Below, in pieces: positions 21,901 to 30,798 of a stretch of DNA of 64,000 nt. Within the stretch, counting starts at the first letter, position 1, and every line of letters starts with the position of its first letter. Made by a program: the position numbers and the translations under genes. This DNA comes from Pseudomonas putida (GTDB lineage: Bacteria; Pseudomonadota; Gammaproteobacteria; Pseudomonadales; Pseudomonadaceae), in contig CP047152.1 of assembly GCA_041879295.1 (NCBI GenBank), positions 1,865,501 to 1,929,500 of the forward strand. The letters are read 5' to 3'. Below the pieces are notes generated by a model that ran no database searches, was not told the DNA's origin, and worked only from the letters and a program-made list of their open reading frames with translations.

Positions 21901-23200
21901 CAAGGTCGATGCCGATCAGGCATTTGGCCTGGGCGCTGGCGGTATCGAGGAAGTCCAGCTGCAGGGGGCCCAGGGCCAGCGGGCCGCTGGCAGTCCCGGC
22001 CACGCGCCAGTTGAACAGCGCCTGGAACAACTGGGTGGGTAGCACCTGGCCGTTGTGCTGCAGCGTCTCCAGGTACAGCTCCATCGGGTAGTCGCTGTGG
22101 CTCAGGGCCGCAATAGACTGCTCGCGCAGGTTTTGCAGCAGGGTCTGCACGGATTGCTGCGGGTCGAGTTCGGCGCGGTAGATCTGGGTGCTGACGAAAA
22201 AACCTACCAGCTGCTGGGTTTCGCTGCGGTTGCGCCCGGCGCTGGGCACGCCGAGGGTGAATTGCCGCTGGCCGCTGTAGCGGCCCAGCAGCACCTGCCA
22301 GGCGGCCAGGGCGATGACGAAGGGTTGCACGCCCTGCTGCCGGCTGAGCTGCAGCAGGGCCTGGAACACCTCGGCGTCCAGTTGCAGGCCATGGTAGCGG
22401 GCACTGGTGCCCTCAGGCGGCACGCCAGCGCAGCGCGGGTCGAGGTCACCCGGCAACATCAACGGCTGCAGTTCGTCACCCAGCCGGGTATGCCAGTAGC
22501 GGGCAGACGCTTGGCACGCATCACTTTGCAGGTAAGCCTGGCGTTGCCAGATGGCGTAATCGGCATACTGGATGGCGGGCCGTTGCAGCTTGCAGGCTCC
22601 CTGGGCGGCTGCCTGCGAATAGGCGCCCACCAGGTCCTGCAGCAGGATTGGATTGGACCAGGCGTCTGAAACGATGTGGTGCATGTTCAGCAGCAACACA
22701 TGCTCGTCACCTTGTACTTTCACCAGTCGGGCCCGGATCAGGGGCGCCTTGCCGAGGTCGAACGGTGCCAGCGCATCCGCTTCGATGAGCCGCTGCAATG
22801 CATGAGGGCGTTGCGTGGCGGGCATGGCGGTCAGGTCGTCGCAGGGCATTTCGAGGCGTGCGTCGGCTTCGACGAACTGCTGCGGTATGCCCTCGACCTC
22901 GGCGAACCTGCTGCGCAGGATGTCATGGCGGTCGACCACCGCCTGCAAGGCCATGGCCAAGTGCTGGCCATGCAGTTCACCCTTCAGTGACAGTGCCCGT
23001 GGCAGGTTGTACGCCGCGCTCTGCGGGTTGAACTGCTGCAGGTACCACAGGCGCTGCTGGGCGAATGAGAGGGGGGCTGGGCCGGCGCGCTCGCGTGGTG
23101 CTATCCGGTCGGGTTCGGACGGCTCATCCTGGAGGAGGGCGAGCAAGGCGTCGTCCAGCAAGTCTTCAGCGAGCGAGTCGGCATCCAGTGATTCGTGCAT
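18992..23200 (-). CDS. Terminal pyoverdine-type NRPS: C-A(Thr)-T-TE
   Basis: This synthetase of about 1402 aa starts at the ATG after AGGGACCGCC. It has an acidic N-terminal tail, a C domain (about 45-480), an A domain (505-1010), a T domain (1025-1095, GGHSL) and a thioesterase (1108-1400) with the nucleophile Ser1192 in GWSLGGS. The A-domain positions read D-F-W-N-V-G-M-V-H-K, nearly the classic threonine code (D-F-W-N-I-G-M-V-H-K). The C-domain catalytic motif is HHIVSDA, with alanine in place of the usual final glycine. As the only protein here with a TE, it should add the last residue (Thr) and release the chain. It is encoded on the strand opposite to the other synthetases. An exact PvdS box lies 98 bases upstream. 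Whether release is by hydrolysis or cyclisation cannot be told from sequence. Confidence 0.9.
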   Translation of the reverse strand: MHESLDADSLAEDLLDDALLALLQDEPSEPDRIAPRERAGPAPLSFAQQRLWYLQQFNPQSAAYNLPRALSLKGELHGQHLAMALQAVVDRHDILRSRFAEVEGIPQQFVEADARLEMPCDDLTAMPATQRPHALQRLIEADALAPFDLGKAPLIRARLVKVQGDEHVLLLNMHHIVSDAWSNPILLQDLVGAYSQAAAQGACKLQRPAIQYADYAIWQRQAYLQSDACQASARYWHTRLGDELQPLMLPGDLDPRCAGVPPEGTSARYHGLQLDAEVFQALLQLSRQQGVQPFVIALAAWQVLLGRYSGQRQFTLGVPSAGRNRSETQQLVGFFVSTQIYRAELDPQQSVQTLLQNLREQSIAALSHSDYPMELYLETLQHNGQVLPTQLFQALFNWRVAGTASGPLALGPLQLDFLDTASAQAKCLIGIDLEYAADGLGFSLEYDCSQFSHATVQRMARHWQNLLLAMARGPEQRLGELDMLGTPEQQATFAQWNPAPAEHLADQALHSRIEAQVQRTPDAIAVTCEGQALSYAQLNQRANALARRLVDDGVGPDVLVGLAAERSLDMVVGIFAILKAGGAYVPLDPAYPADRLAYMIEDSGLQRLLAQPQVLASLPVPAGVRVLSLESNDDCSQADPLACSPVTVSPDNLAYVIYTSGSTGKPKGVLLPQRNVLRLFTATDADFRFGSDDVWSLFHSYAFDFSVWEIFGALLYGGRLVIVPQHTSRSPEAFYQLLADEQVTVLNQTPSAFKQLMAVATTAEPQRPLALRSVVFGGEALDVNSLAPWFERFGDRQPQLVNMYGITETTVHVSYRPLSLADLGKAASSPMGVPIPDLSWYVLDGDLNPVAKGCIGELYVGRAGLARGYLKRSELSATRFVPDPFGAPGGRLYRTGDLARYHADGVIEYAGRIDHQVKIRGFRIELGEIEARLQAQPQVREALVLAQEGATGQQLVAYLIPAAEVALEQQAGLRAQLREQLKEALPDYMVPAHLLLLDRWPLTANGKLDRKALPKADANLLQQAYNAPQGTLEQALATLWQTALNVERISRDDHFFELGGHSLLAIQLLASIKQELGLAVRIQDLLAYPRIDLLAAHLGREHASASPCIVPLNRPATPLPALFCIHPSGGMVFSYQPLARCLEQQACVYGVQHRGGSPAPAEQQGWQAMIADYTAQIRQAQPSGPYRLMGWSLGGSIAWDIARQLEQAGCEVAFLGLVDSTLPEAQLSRAAFPHHTPRPARHSDAPGQRELQDTVELFGLLFPQARQAATEQLHANPTQDIKAFYQWATAHLADAGTDVQGVLASAKAQIMNAQAFDIHDQLEASFADFTLTPLRVKPSCWWSQVHKSAAHIHSAEQVIRQFCAGGELDVSLHSPYPHETMMLEQPLIDSFIEAFGRSCPAP

Positions 23201-23297
23201 GGCGGTCCCTGTGGCAGTCGAGTCGAAGGACAGCAGCATGGGGGCCGGCCTCGCCGGGGAATGGCCGCTGTCCTCTGGAGAGGTGTATGGCCAGTAA

Positions 23298-23322
23298 ACG
23301 AGCCGCCGCACGGCAAATTTAC
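23298..23322 (-). promoter_or_regulatory. PvdS-type iron-starvation (IS) box for the Thr synthetase-pvdO operon
   Basis: On the minus strand the sequence reads GTAAAT, 16 bases, CGT. This matches the TAAAT-N16-CGT element recognised by the ECF sigma factor PvdS in fluorescent pseudomonads. It lies 98 bases before the synthetase start and just after the 3' end of the exporter gene. Confidence 0.8.
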
Positions 23323-23403
23323 CGGCAGGCGCAGGGGCGGGGCGGGTGGGCAGGCCCCGGCCAGGGCGGCCGACGGCCTGGCTGGGGCGAGGGATGCAGC
23401 CGG

Positions 23404-25053
23404 TCAGGCCGGCTGGGCTGCGGTGCGGACCTTGCCGCTGTCCATGTGTACCAGCTGGTCGGCAATATCGAAGTAGCGGTCATCGTGGGAGATGACAATG
23501 ATGGTCTTGCCCAGGCGCTTGAGGTCCGGCAGCAGCTCTGTGTAGAAGATGCGGCGGAAGGTTGGGTCCTGATCGGCTGCCCACTCGTCGAACACCAGCA
23601 CCGGGCGCTGCTCCAGCCAGGCGCTGATCAGTGCCAGGCGCTTGCGTTGCCCGGTGGACAGGTCGGTGGTGGTGAAGGCGCCGTCGCGTACGCTGACCTT
23701 GTGCGCGATCTCCAGGCGTTGCAGGTATTGGGTAGCATCGTCGGGAATCTGCTGGTCGCCCTGGACCACGTCGTCGAACAGGTAGTAGTCGGCGAAAATG
23801 GTGGTGAACAGTTGTCGGTAGTCATCCCGGTCAAGCACCGAGACCGGCTGACCATCCAGCAGGATGTCACCACTGTGCGGCGCATACAGGCCAAGCAGCA
23901 GCTTGATCAGCGTGGTCTTGCCACAACCGTTCTCGCCGACGATGAACACGATGTCGCCCTGGTTGATCGTGAGGTTCACCGGGCCCAGGCGAAACGGCGT
24001 GCTGCCCTCGACTGCCGGAAATGCGTACTGCACATTGCGCAGCTCCAGGCTGTCGATGGCCTGGCGGGGAGCGCCTTTGCCGTCGAGCAGCAGGTCAGGT
24101 TCGGGCGAGGAAAACTGCTCTGACAGCTCGGCAATGCGCTGGAATGCCACCTGTGCCTTGCTGACCAGCGGCAGTACGCTGACCAGATGGTCCAGTGGGC
24201 CTTTCATGTACAGCAGCACCAGCACGAAGCCGGTCATTGCCGCCTGATCGACGCTTGTCCAGGTGCTCTGCAAGGCCAGTGCCAGGCCGATGACGATGAA
24301 GAACAGCGTCGAGCCGAACGTCTTGGCCAGGATGTAGGTGTTGACTGCCTTGATCTGGATGGCGCTGATCCGCTCGCTGATCCCCTGAATGTGTCGGGTG
24401 AACATGCGATACCGGCGCGGCCGGTGTATGCGCAGCTCCTTGGCGCCCTGGGCAATTGCGTTGTAATGCTTCTGCAGATCGTCCTCGGCCTCGCGGGCGG
24501 TGTTGAACCCCTTGATGCCGCGCGTGCGGGCGATGACCTGGGCGGTAATGCCGGCGCCCAATGCCAGCAGCATCAGCAGGAACAGCGGGCCGGACAACGT
24601 TGCCAGGTAGCCCATGCAGCCCAGCGTCACCGTCAGCGAAATGGTCAGGGGGGCGAAGGCGAACGAGAAATCGCTGATGGTATCGATATCGTGGGTCAGC
24701 ACCGGGATCAGGCGGTGGCTGCGATAGCGCTCGATCTGCTCGATGGGCGCCGAAAGCACTTTTTCGCCCAACTCCTTGCGCAGTTTGGCGATGATCTTCT
24801 GGCCAACGAAATTGGTGCCCATGTCGGAGAAGATGCTGCTGAGCAAGGTCAGCACGCAGAGGCCGGCAAACAACCACAGCACGGCATGGGTCAGCCCTGC
24901 TTCGCTGTTGAGGGCGCGGTTGATGGTGGCCAGCAGCGTGGTGACGCTGAAGCCGCCGAGGATGCCCAACAGTATGGACACCAGCACGATGGGCCAGAAC
25001 GGCTTGAGCAATTGGGCAAGCTCGCGGGGCGCGCTGAGCGGTTTGCGAATCAT
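23404..25053 (-). CDS. pvdE: PvdE-like cyclic-peptide-export ABC transporter (fused TM and ATPase domains)
   Basis: A 549-aa half-transporter, the same length as P. aeruginosa PvdE from memory. Six membrane segments (about residues 20-330) precede an ATPase domain with Walker A GENGCGKTT, a signature in the form STGQRKR and Walker B VLVFDEW. PvdE exports the cytoplasmic precursor ferribactin across the inner membrane for maturation in the periplasm. The start at MIRKPLSAP is chosen because it has a GGAGAAG ribosome site and lies 22 bases after the acyltransferase stop. The longer frame would overlap that gene. It is co-transcribed with the acyltransferase. Confidence 0.9.
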   Translation of the reverse strand: MIRKPLSAPRELAQLLKPFWPIVLVSILLGILGGFSVTTLLATINRALNSEAGLTHAVLWLFAGLCVLTLLSSIFSDMGTNFVGQKIIAKLRKELGEKVLSAPIEQIERYRSHRLIPVLTHDIDTISDFSFAFAPLTISLTVTLGCMGYLATLSGPLFLLMLLALGAGITAQVIARTRGIKGFNTAREAEDDLQKHYNAIAQGAKELRIHRPRRYRMFTRHIQGISERISAIQIKAVNTYILAKTFGSTLFFIVIGLALALQSTWTSVDQAAMTGFVLVLLYMKGPLDHLVSVLPLVSKAQVAFQRIAELSEQFSSPEPDLLLDGKGAPRQAIDSLELRNVQYAFPAVEGSTPFRLGPVNLTINQGDIVFIVGENGCGKTTLIKLLLGLYAPHSGDILLDGQPVSVLDRDDYRQLFTTIFADYYLFDDVVQGDQQIPDDATQYLQRLEIAHKVSVRDGAFTTTDLSTGQRKRLALISAWLEQRPVLVFDEWAADQDPTFRRIFYTELLPDLKRLGKTIIVISHDDRYFDIADQLVHMDSGKVRTAAQPA

Positions 25054-25075
25054 GGGGAAGTCTTCTCCAGGCGGA

Positions 25076-26095
25076 TCAAAGGACGTGGTCATCAAAGAAG
25101 GCTTCACGCTCCAGACGCAGCAGAGCGGCTTTCTTGTGGGCCAGTTGAATGTCCTTCAGGTGGCCGAACCCCTGGGACTTGAGGAAGTCGATCTGGCGCG
25201 TATGGTCGATGCGCGGCTCGCCGAGAATCCGCTGGGTGCGTGGGTCATCGAGGAACATGTAATGCATCAGCGAGCGGAACCAGCCGCGCAGTTTGCCGAT
25301 GCCCTGGTGCTTGGGCTCGCCGATCACCACATGCCAGCCACGGTCGTAATCGGCGACGTCGTAGTAGGGGGCGATGCGGTCTTCCTTGCACCAGTACACC
25401 TCGAAGTAGGCGAAGGGTTCGTCATCGAAGCAGCCGATCAGCGGGTGTACGCGCGGGTCGTCGAGCATTTCGCGAATGTATTGCGCATGTTCTTCCGGAG
25501 TGCCGGTCTGCTCCCAGAAGAACGCGACTTGCTCCAGGTTCATCCAGCGGTTGAAGGCTGCAAGGTCCTTCACCGGGTCGATGGTGCGCAGTGAAAAGGT
25601 GGCGTTCAGCTTCGGCAGATGGCGTCGATAGACTTCGCCCGCCGGTTTGGGCGGGCGTTGTGGGTGGCGTTTCTCGCCTCTGAAGCAATAACGCGGGGCA
25701 GTGTGCACGCTGGCCGGCTCACGCAGCCATGGCAGGGGTTGCTGCCAGAAGGTCTGGCGGGTGCAGCGCAGGGCAAGCCTGCCTTGGTCGTCGACCTGCC
25801 AATGATCGAAAATGCCTTCACGTACGGCACGCACGGCAAATTCCCGGTCGCCAGGGACCTGCACATTCACCTCGTTGCATTGTTTGCGGTGGCAGAAACG
25901 GGTCGCCAGTACCGCCAGCATCGCGCTGGCCGGAAATGCTGGCGGAAGTTGCTCGAAGACGATGCGGTTGTCGACCTCCCGGTAGGGGATGGCGGCGCTG
26001 CTGTCGAGGCGCAGGCTGCCGCTCTCTGGCGTTTCATCCTGGGCACTGGCTTTGCGGCCATCGGCCAGGATCAGACTGAAAGAGGGTGCGTTCAT
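25076..26095 (-). CDS. Siderophore N-hydroxyornithine acyltransferase, GNAT (AlcB/PvdYII-like)
   Basis: A 339-aa protein whose C-terminal half (about 170-339) is a siderophore-type GNAT domain: an NRWMNLEQVAFFWEQ helix, PLIGCFDDEPFAYFEVYW, then GIGKLRGWFRSLMHYMF. Relatives (IucB, AlcB, PvdYII) transfer an acyl group from CoA to a hydroxylated amine, making the hydroxamate that binds Fe(III). Here the acceptor is probably N5-hydroxyornithine. The donor could be acetyl-CoA or hydroxybutyryl-CoA, which sequence alone does not decide. The start is the ATG preceded by CAGGAAG; the upstream extension overlaps opmQ and is not protein-like. A one-mismatch PvdS box lies 56 bases upstream. No formyltransferase gene (pvdF) is present. 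Confidence 0.82.
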   Translation of the reverse strand: MNAPSFSLILADGRKASAQDETPESGSLRLDSSAAIPYREVDNRIVFEQLPPAFPASAMLAVLATRFCHRKQCNEVNVQVPGDREFAVRAVREGIFDHWQVDDQGRLALRCTRQTFWQQPLPWLREPASVHTAPRYCFRGEKRHPQRPPKPAGEVYRRHLPKLNATFSLRTIDPVKDLAAFNRWMNLEQVAFFWEQTGTPEEHAQYIREMLDDPRVHPLIGCFDDEPFAYFEVYWCKEDRIAPYYDVADYDRGWHVVIGEPKHQGIGKLRGWFRSLMHYMFLDDPRTQRILGEPRIDHTRQIDFLKSQGFGHLKDIQLAHKKAALLRLEREAFFDDHVL

Positions 26096-26150
26096 AGGGC
26101 TTCCTGTGAGGGGGCGAGTGCGACTTGTCGGGTGCTGTCCATGGATAAAG

Positions 26151-26174
26151 ACGAACCGCACCTGCCGATGTTTA
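26151..26174 (-). promoter_or_regulatory. Near-consensus PvdS-type IS box for acyltransferase-pvdE, overlapping the opmQ 3' end
   Basis: The minus strand reads TAAAC, 16 bases, CGT. Spacing and the CGT element are exact, with one change in the TAAAT element. It lies 56 bases upstream of the acyltransferase start and overlaps the stop codon of opmQ. Confidence 0.55.
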
Positions 26175-27611
26175 AGCGCCGGGTATGGCACCTGCTTCAG
26201 CGCCATCGACCTGCCAGCCGCCGCCCAGGGCCTTGTACAGGGCGATGCTGCCCATGACCCGCTTGAGGCGCAGTTGCACACCCTCGTCCTGAGCCTGGTA
26301 CAGGGTGCGCTGGGTTTGCAGGACGGTCAGCAGGTCCTCGGCCCCTGCCTGGTAGCGGCTTTCGGCGATGTCGAAGGCTTTGCGTGCCTGTTGCAGTTCG
26401 ATGGCCTGCCAATGCAGTTGCCGGTCGATACCGTCCAGGGTATTGAGGGCCTTTTCCACATCGCCGAAACCAGCCAGGATGGCGCCGCGGTAGTTCTGCA
26501 GCAGTTCGTCCTGGGTTGCCACCGCCTTGTCGCGCTCAGCGCGCAGGCGGCCGTTGTCGAACACCGGCGTGATCAGGCCTGCGGCGAGGCTGGTGAAAGG
26601 GTTGCGCAAGACGTCCGGGAAATGATCGTTGCCGCTGCCGACGATCACCGTCAGGTTGAGTTTGGGCAGCATCGCCGCACGGGCAACGCGCACATTGGCC
26701 TGAGCCGCCGCCAGCTTGGCCTCGGCATTGGCGATGTCCGGCCGTCGGCTGATCAGTTCGCTGGGCAGGCCCGCATTGATCGAGGGCCACTTGAGCTGTT
26801 CAAAGCGCGTGTTGCCCAGTTGCAGGTTCTGCACCGGCTGCCCGACCAGGGTCGCCAGGGTAATCAGGGCCTCCCGGGCTTGTTGCTGGTAGAGAGGACG
26901 TTGCCGCTGCTGGGTGGCGACCAGGCTTTGTTGCTGGGCCAGTTCCAGTGCCGTCGCCGAGCCTGCATCGAAGCGGGTTTGTACCAGTTGCAGGACATGC
27001 TCCGCGTTGATCAGGTTGAGGTCAGCGATATGTCCTTGTTGCTGGAAGGCCAGCGCCTGCATGTAACTGTCGGCAACCTTGCCGAGCAAGGTCAGTTCAA
27101 CAGTCGCGCGCTCGAACTCACTGGCTTGCAGGCCGTGCAGGGCGCTCTCGCGCGCTGCCGCGTTGCCGCCCCAGAAGTCCACCTCATAGCTGGCCTTCAG
27201 GGCCACATCCAGGTAATGAGTGGTGCGCTGGGTCGGGCTGGAATTCAGTTGGCTGTAGCCGTTGCCGTGCTGCAGGCGCTCGCGGTTGGCATTGGCGGCC
27301 CCGGTGACTTCGGGCAGCAAGGGGCCGCCGGCAATGACCGCATCGGCCTGTGCCTGGCGAACCCGGGCCATGGCCGCGCCGACTTCAAAACTGTCGGTGC
27401 GGGCTTGCTCCACCAGTTGGTTCAGTGCAGGGCTGCCGAACGACTGCCACCAGCCGGTCAAGTGGCGTGGTGGGGCCTCGGGCGTGGCCGCCTGCCAGCG
27501 GGCCGGGGCATGCACGCCGTGTTGTGGCGGCGTTGCCGGGGTGGCGCAGGCGCTCAGCAGCAGGCAGGCGCCGAGCAGGGGCAAGGGTTTTATCAACGTT
27601 GGGGTACTCAT
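26172..27611 (-). CDS. opmQ: OpmQ-like outer-membrane efflux lipoprotein
   Basis: A 479-aa TolC/OprM-family channel. The N-terminus has a lipoprotein signal with lipobox LLLSAC, and the body has the two repeated outer-membrane efflux regions rich in coiled-coil helices (repeats starting near 60 and 265). It should form the outer-membrane duct of the PvdRT-OpmQ pump, which in P. aeruginosa recycles and secretes pyoverdine. The start overlaps the pvdT stop by 4 bases, so the two are co-translated. It is the last gene of the pvdR-pvdT-opmQ operon. Confidence 0.9.
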   Translation of the reverse strand: MSTPTLIKPLPLLGACLLLSACATPATPPQHGVHAPARWQAATPEAPPRHLTGWWQSFGSPALNQLVEQARTDSFEVGAAMARVRQAQADAVIAGGPLLPEVTGAANANRERLQHGNGYSQLNSSPTQRTTHYLDVALKASYEVDFWGGNAAARESALHGLQASEFERATVELTLLGKVADSYMQALAFQQQGHIADLNLINAEHVLQLVQTRFDAGSATALELAQQQSLVATQQRQRPLYQQQAREALITLATLVGQPVQNLQLGNTRFEQLKWPSINAGLPSELISRRPDIANAEAKLAAAQANVRVARAAMLPKLNLTVIVGSGNDHFPDVLRNPFTSLAAGLITPVFDNGRLRAERDKAVATQDELLQNYRGAILAGFGDVEKALNTLDGIDRQLHWQAIELQQARKAFDIAESRYQAGAEDLLTVLQTQRTLYQAQDEGVQLRLKRVMGSIALYKALGGGWQVDGAEAGAIPGA

Positions 27612-29578
27612 ACGCTGGTGAGGGCGGCCACCGGATCGAGCCGGGCGGCCTTGCGGGCGGGCATGAAGCCGAATGCGATACCGGTGACCACGGCGCAGGC
27701 GAAGGCACCGATGGCGGCGGGCAGCGAGAAGGCGACGGCGACCTGGGCCAGGCTCAGGGCGCCGCCGATCAGCAATGCCAGGGCGATGCCGCTGACGCCG
27801 CCGACCATGGTCAGCATCACGGCTTCGGTGAGGAACTGGCGCAAGATGTCGCGCTGGCGCGCGCCGGTGGCCATGCGGATACCAATTTCCCGAGTGCGCT
27901 CGCGTACGGTCATCAGCATGATGTTCATCACCCCGATGCCGCCCACCAGCAGCGAAATGGCGGCAATGGCGCCCAGCATCAGCGACAGCGCGTTCTGCGT
28001 CCTGGCTTCGGCCTGGATCATGGCCGCATTGTTGGTCAGTTCGAAGTCGGGTACGCCGTTGTGCAGTTTCAGCAGCAACTGGTCGATGACCTGCTCGGTC
28101 TGCTTCACCTGGCGCGCATCTGCAGCGGCGATCACCACGTATTCCGGGGCCTGGTTGCCGAACAGGCGCACGCTGGCCGTGGTGTAGGGCACCATCACTC
28201 GGGCGTCGGCATCCTGGTCGCCAGAACTGGCGCCCTTGCCGGCCAGTACCCCGATGACCTGGAACGGTGCGTTCTCGATGAGTATGTACTGGCCCACCGG
28301 GTTGCGGTCGGCAAACAGTTTTTCCCGGGTCTTTTCGCCAATCACCGCCACTGCCGCGCCGGCGGCTTCGTCGGCCTCGGTGAAGAAACTGCCCTGTGCC
28401 ACTGGCCAGTTGAATATCTGCGGGAAGTAGGTGTTGGAGCCTCCTACATAGAGCTTCAGGTCCTGGTTGCCATAGCGCACACCGGCTTTGCCGCCATTGA
28501 CGGGCATGATCATGCGCACCTGGGGCAGGGTGGCGATGGCGCGGGTGTCGTCCAGGGTGATGATGCCTTCCGGCGCCCTGGGGGCGGGTGGCTTGCCATT
28601 GAGGTAGATGATGTTGGAGCCGAAAGCGCCCATCTGCGCCATGACCTGGCGCTTGCTGCCTTCACCCACGGCCAGCATGACCACCACCGACGCCACGCCG
28701 ATGATGATGCCCAGCAACGTCAGTGCGGTGCGGAAGCGGTTGATCCACATCACCCTCCATGCCGCCTTGACGGCGTCCAGCAGTTCACCTTTCCAGGCGC
28801 CGTTGTGCTCGCTGCCGTCGTTCAGGCGCTGGCGCAGGTCGACGGCCTGCAGCACCTCGCTCTTGGGCGGCGAAGCGGGCAGTGGCTCAGGCTGGGCCTG
28901 GTCGCTGATGATCTGGCCATCGCGGATTTCGATGATGCGCTTGGCTCGTGCGGCGACTTCCCGGTCGTGGGTGATGAGGATCACCACATGGCCCTGGCTG
29001 GCCAGTTCGTCGAGCAGGGCCATGACTTCGGTACCGCTGCGGCTGTCGAGGGCGCCAGTGGGTTCGTCTGCCAGAATGATGTGGCCACCGTTCATCAGCG
29101 CGCGGGCTATAGATACGCGTTGCTGCTGGCCGCCGGACAACTGGTGCGGGCGATTACTGGTGCGTTCGGCCAGGCCCAGGCGGGTGAGCAGGGCATGGGC
29201 GCGCGCGTGGCGCTCGGCGGCGGGCATACCGGCATAGATTGCCGGCATTTCGACATTCTCCTGGGCGGTGCCGGAGGCAATCAGGTGATAGCCCTGGAAC
29301 ACGAAACCGAAGGCTTCACGCCGCAGCCAGGCGAGTGCGTCACTGTCCAGGCTGGCCACCTGTTCACCCGCGAACAGGTAGTCGCCACTGGAGGGGCGGT
29401 CCAGGCAGCCGAGGATGTTCATCAGCGTAGACTTGCCTGAGCCAGAGGTACCGACAATGGCGACGAATTCACCGGCGTGAATGCTCAGGTTGATGCCGCG
29501 CAACACCTCGATTCGCGGTGTATCGACGCCGCCATAGCATTTGCGGATATCGCGCAGCTCGATCAGTGGGACTGGCAT
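27608..29578 (-). CDS. pvdT: PvdT-like MacB-family ABC transporter (ATPase plus permease)
   Basis: A 656-aa MacB-type protein. The N-terminal ATPase domain (1-230) has Walker [10 protein letters not shown], signature LSGGQQQR and Walker [12 protein letters not shown]. One membrane helix near 290 is followed by a periplasmic MacB domain and then three C-terminal helices (about 535-645) of the FtsX type. It powers the tripartite pump with the PvdR adaptor and the OpmQ channel. The start is directly adjacent to the pvdR stop. Confidence 0.92.
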   Translation of the reverse strand: MPVPLIELRDIRKCYGGVDTPRIEVLRGINLSIHAGEFVAIVGTSGSGKSTLMNILGCLDRPSSGDYLFAGEQVASLDSDALAWLRREAFGFVFQGYHLIASGTAQENVEMPAIYAGMPAAERHARAHALLTRLGLAERTSNRPHQLSGGQQQRVSIARALMNGGHIILADEPTGALDSRSGTEVMALLDELASQGHVVILITHDREVAARAKRIIEIRDGQIISDQAQPEPLPASPPKSEVLQAVDLRQRLNDGSEHNGAWKGELLDAVKAAWRVMWINRFRTALTLLGIIIGVASVVVMLAVGEGSKRQVMAQMGAFGSNIIYLNGKPPAPRAPEGIITLDDTRAIATLPQVRMIMPVNGGKAGVRYGNQDLKLYVGGSNTYFPQIFNWPVAQGSFFTEADEAAGAAVAVIGEKTREKLFADRNPVGQYILIENAPFQVIGVLAGKGASSGDQDADARVMVPYTTASVRLFGNQAPEYVVIAAADARQVKQTEQVIDQLLLKLHNGVPDFELTNNAAMIQAEARTQNALSLMLGAIAAISLLVGGIGVMNIMLMTVRERTREIGIRMATGARQRDILRQFLTEAVMLTMVGGVSGIALALLIGGALSLAQVAVAFSLPAAIGAFACAVVTGIAFGFMPARKAARLDPVAALTSV

Positions 29579-30742
29579 TTACCCTCCCGCACTGAGCAAG
29601 GGGCTGATCAGCAGGTGGTCTCCTTCTTCCAGCCCTTCGAGAATCTGCACGCGCAGCCGGTCACTGATGCCGGTGCGTACTTCGCGATTCTCGATGGCGC
29701 CGTGTTTCGTCAGTACCTGTGCCAGCCTGCGATCAGGTTGCTTGCCTGGGTTCAGCGCAGAAATCGGGGCGGTCAGCACATTGTGCGCACGGTCAGCGAC
29801 GAAGAATACCTGGGTGGTCATTTCCGCCATCAGGGCGCCGTCGGCGTTATCGACGTCCAGCAAGACCGTATACAACACCACGCGGCCATTGCTTTTGCTG
29901 GCCGGGCTGCCGCTGCCCTGGTTGGCGTGCTCCAGCGGCTTGGGCGGCACCGGCAGGATCTGCCGTACAGTGCTGTTCCAGCGCCGGGTGCCACCGCTGA
30001 GCGTGGTGAAATAGGCGTGCATGCCGGGTTTGACATGACCAATGTCCGCTTCCGACACTTCAGCCCAGACCGTCATCGGTGACAATTTGGCGATGCGCAG
30101 GATCAGCGGGGTCTGCTGCTGAGCGTTTAGCGTCTGCCCCTCGCGGGCATCCAGTGCGACCACGGTGCCACTCATGGGGGCATAGATGCGTGTGTAACCC
30201 AGTTCGGCCTGGTCGCTGCGCAGGCTGGCCTGGGCCTGGCGAATCTGCGCCTGGATCATGTCGATGCGCGCCTGGGTGGCCTTGAGTTCGGCGCGCGCCG
30301 TTTGCACATCCTCTTCGCGCGTGGCACCGCCCGCCGCCAGGCTCTGCTGGCGCCGGGCCTTCTGCCGGGCCAGCTCATGCTGGGCACGTTGTTCTTGCAG
30401 CTGTGCCTGCAGGTTCTCGATCGAGTAGCGCCCCGCGTCCAGCTTGGCCTGTTGCGTGGACGGGTCGATCTCGACCAGCAACTGGCCTTCTTGCACCGTG
30501 TCGCCGACCTCGACCTTGATGGCACGGATTTGCCCGGATGCCTGGGCGCCGACGTCTACATAGCGGCGTGGCTGCAAGGTGCCGATGGCGGTAACGCTGC
30601 TCTCGATATCACCCCGGCTGACAGTGACGGTATTCAGGCCGTTGTGGCTGGGCGGCATGAACTGCCAGGCACTCACGGCCAGCAGTGTTGCCAGACCAAA
30701 TAAGGTGATCAGGGCCCGACGGGCCAAGAGGGGACGTTTCAT
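29579..30742 (-). CDS. pvdR: PvdR-like periplasmic adaptor (membrane fusion protein)
   Basis: A 387-aa MacA/HlyD-family adaptor. It has an N-terminal membrane anchor (about 8-27), a split biotinyl-lipoyl-like domain (VDVGAQASGQIRAIKV at the start), a long alpha-hairpin (about 95-170) and beta-barrel domains. It links the PvdT inner-membrane transporter to OpmQ. The start MKRPLLARRAL is chosen over an upstream ATG because it begins a normal membrane anchor and is preceded by GGAACCC. It is the first gene of the operon, with an exact PvdS box 57 bases upstream. Confidence 0.92.
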   Translation of the reverse strand: MKRPLLARRALITLFGLATLLAVSAWQFMPPSHNGLNTVTVSRGDIESSVTAIGTLQPRRYVDVGAQASGQIRAIKVEVGDTVQEGQLLVEIDPSTQQAKLDAGRYSIENLQAQLQEQRAQHELARQKARRQQSLAAGGATREEDVQTARAELKATQARIDMIQAQIRQAQASLRSDQAELGYTRIYAPMSGTVVALDAREGQTLNAQQQTPLILRIAKLSPMTVWAEVSEADIGHVKPGMHAYFTTLSGGTRRWNSTVRQILPVPPKPLEHANQGSGSPASKSNGRVVLYTVLLDVDNADGALMAEMTTQVFFVADRAHNVLTAPISALNPGKQPDRRLAQVLTKHGAIENREVRTGISDRLRVQILEGLEEGDHLLISPLLSAGG

Positions 30743-30798
30743 GCAGGGTTCCGGCCAAAGTAAATTCCTCCGAGACACGTCGCGGGGTTGTACTTTGA

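Noticed and set aside
24187-25182. Open frames on the + strand opposite pvdE, pvdT and htpG
   Set aside because: They show no recognisable protein motifs and lie entirely antisense to genes with clear family signatures.
30771-30781. TAAAT on the + strand near 30761 followed by CGT
   Set aside because: The spacing is 12 rather than 16 bases and it points away from any gene that needs it.
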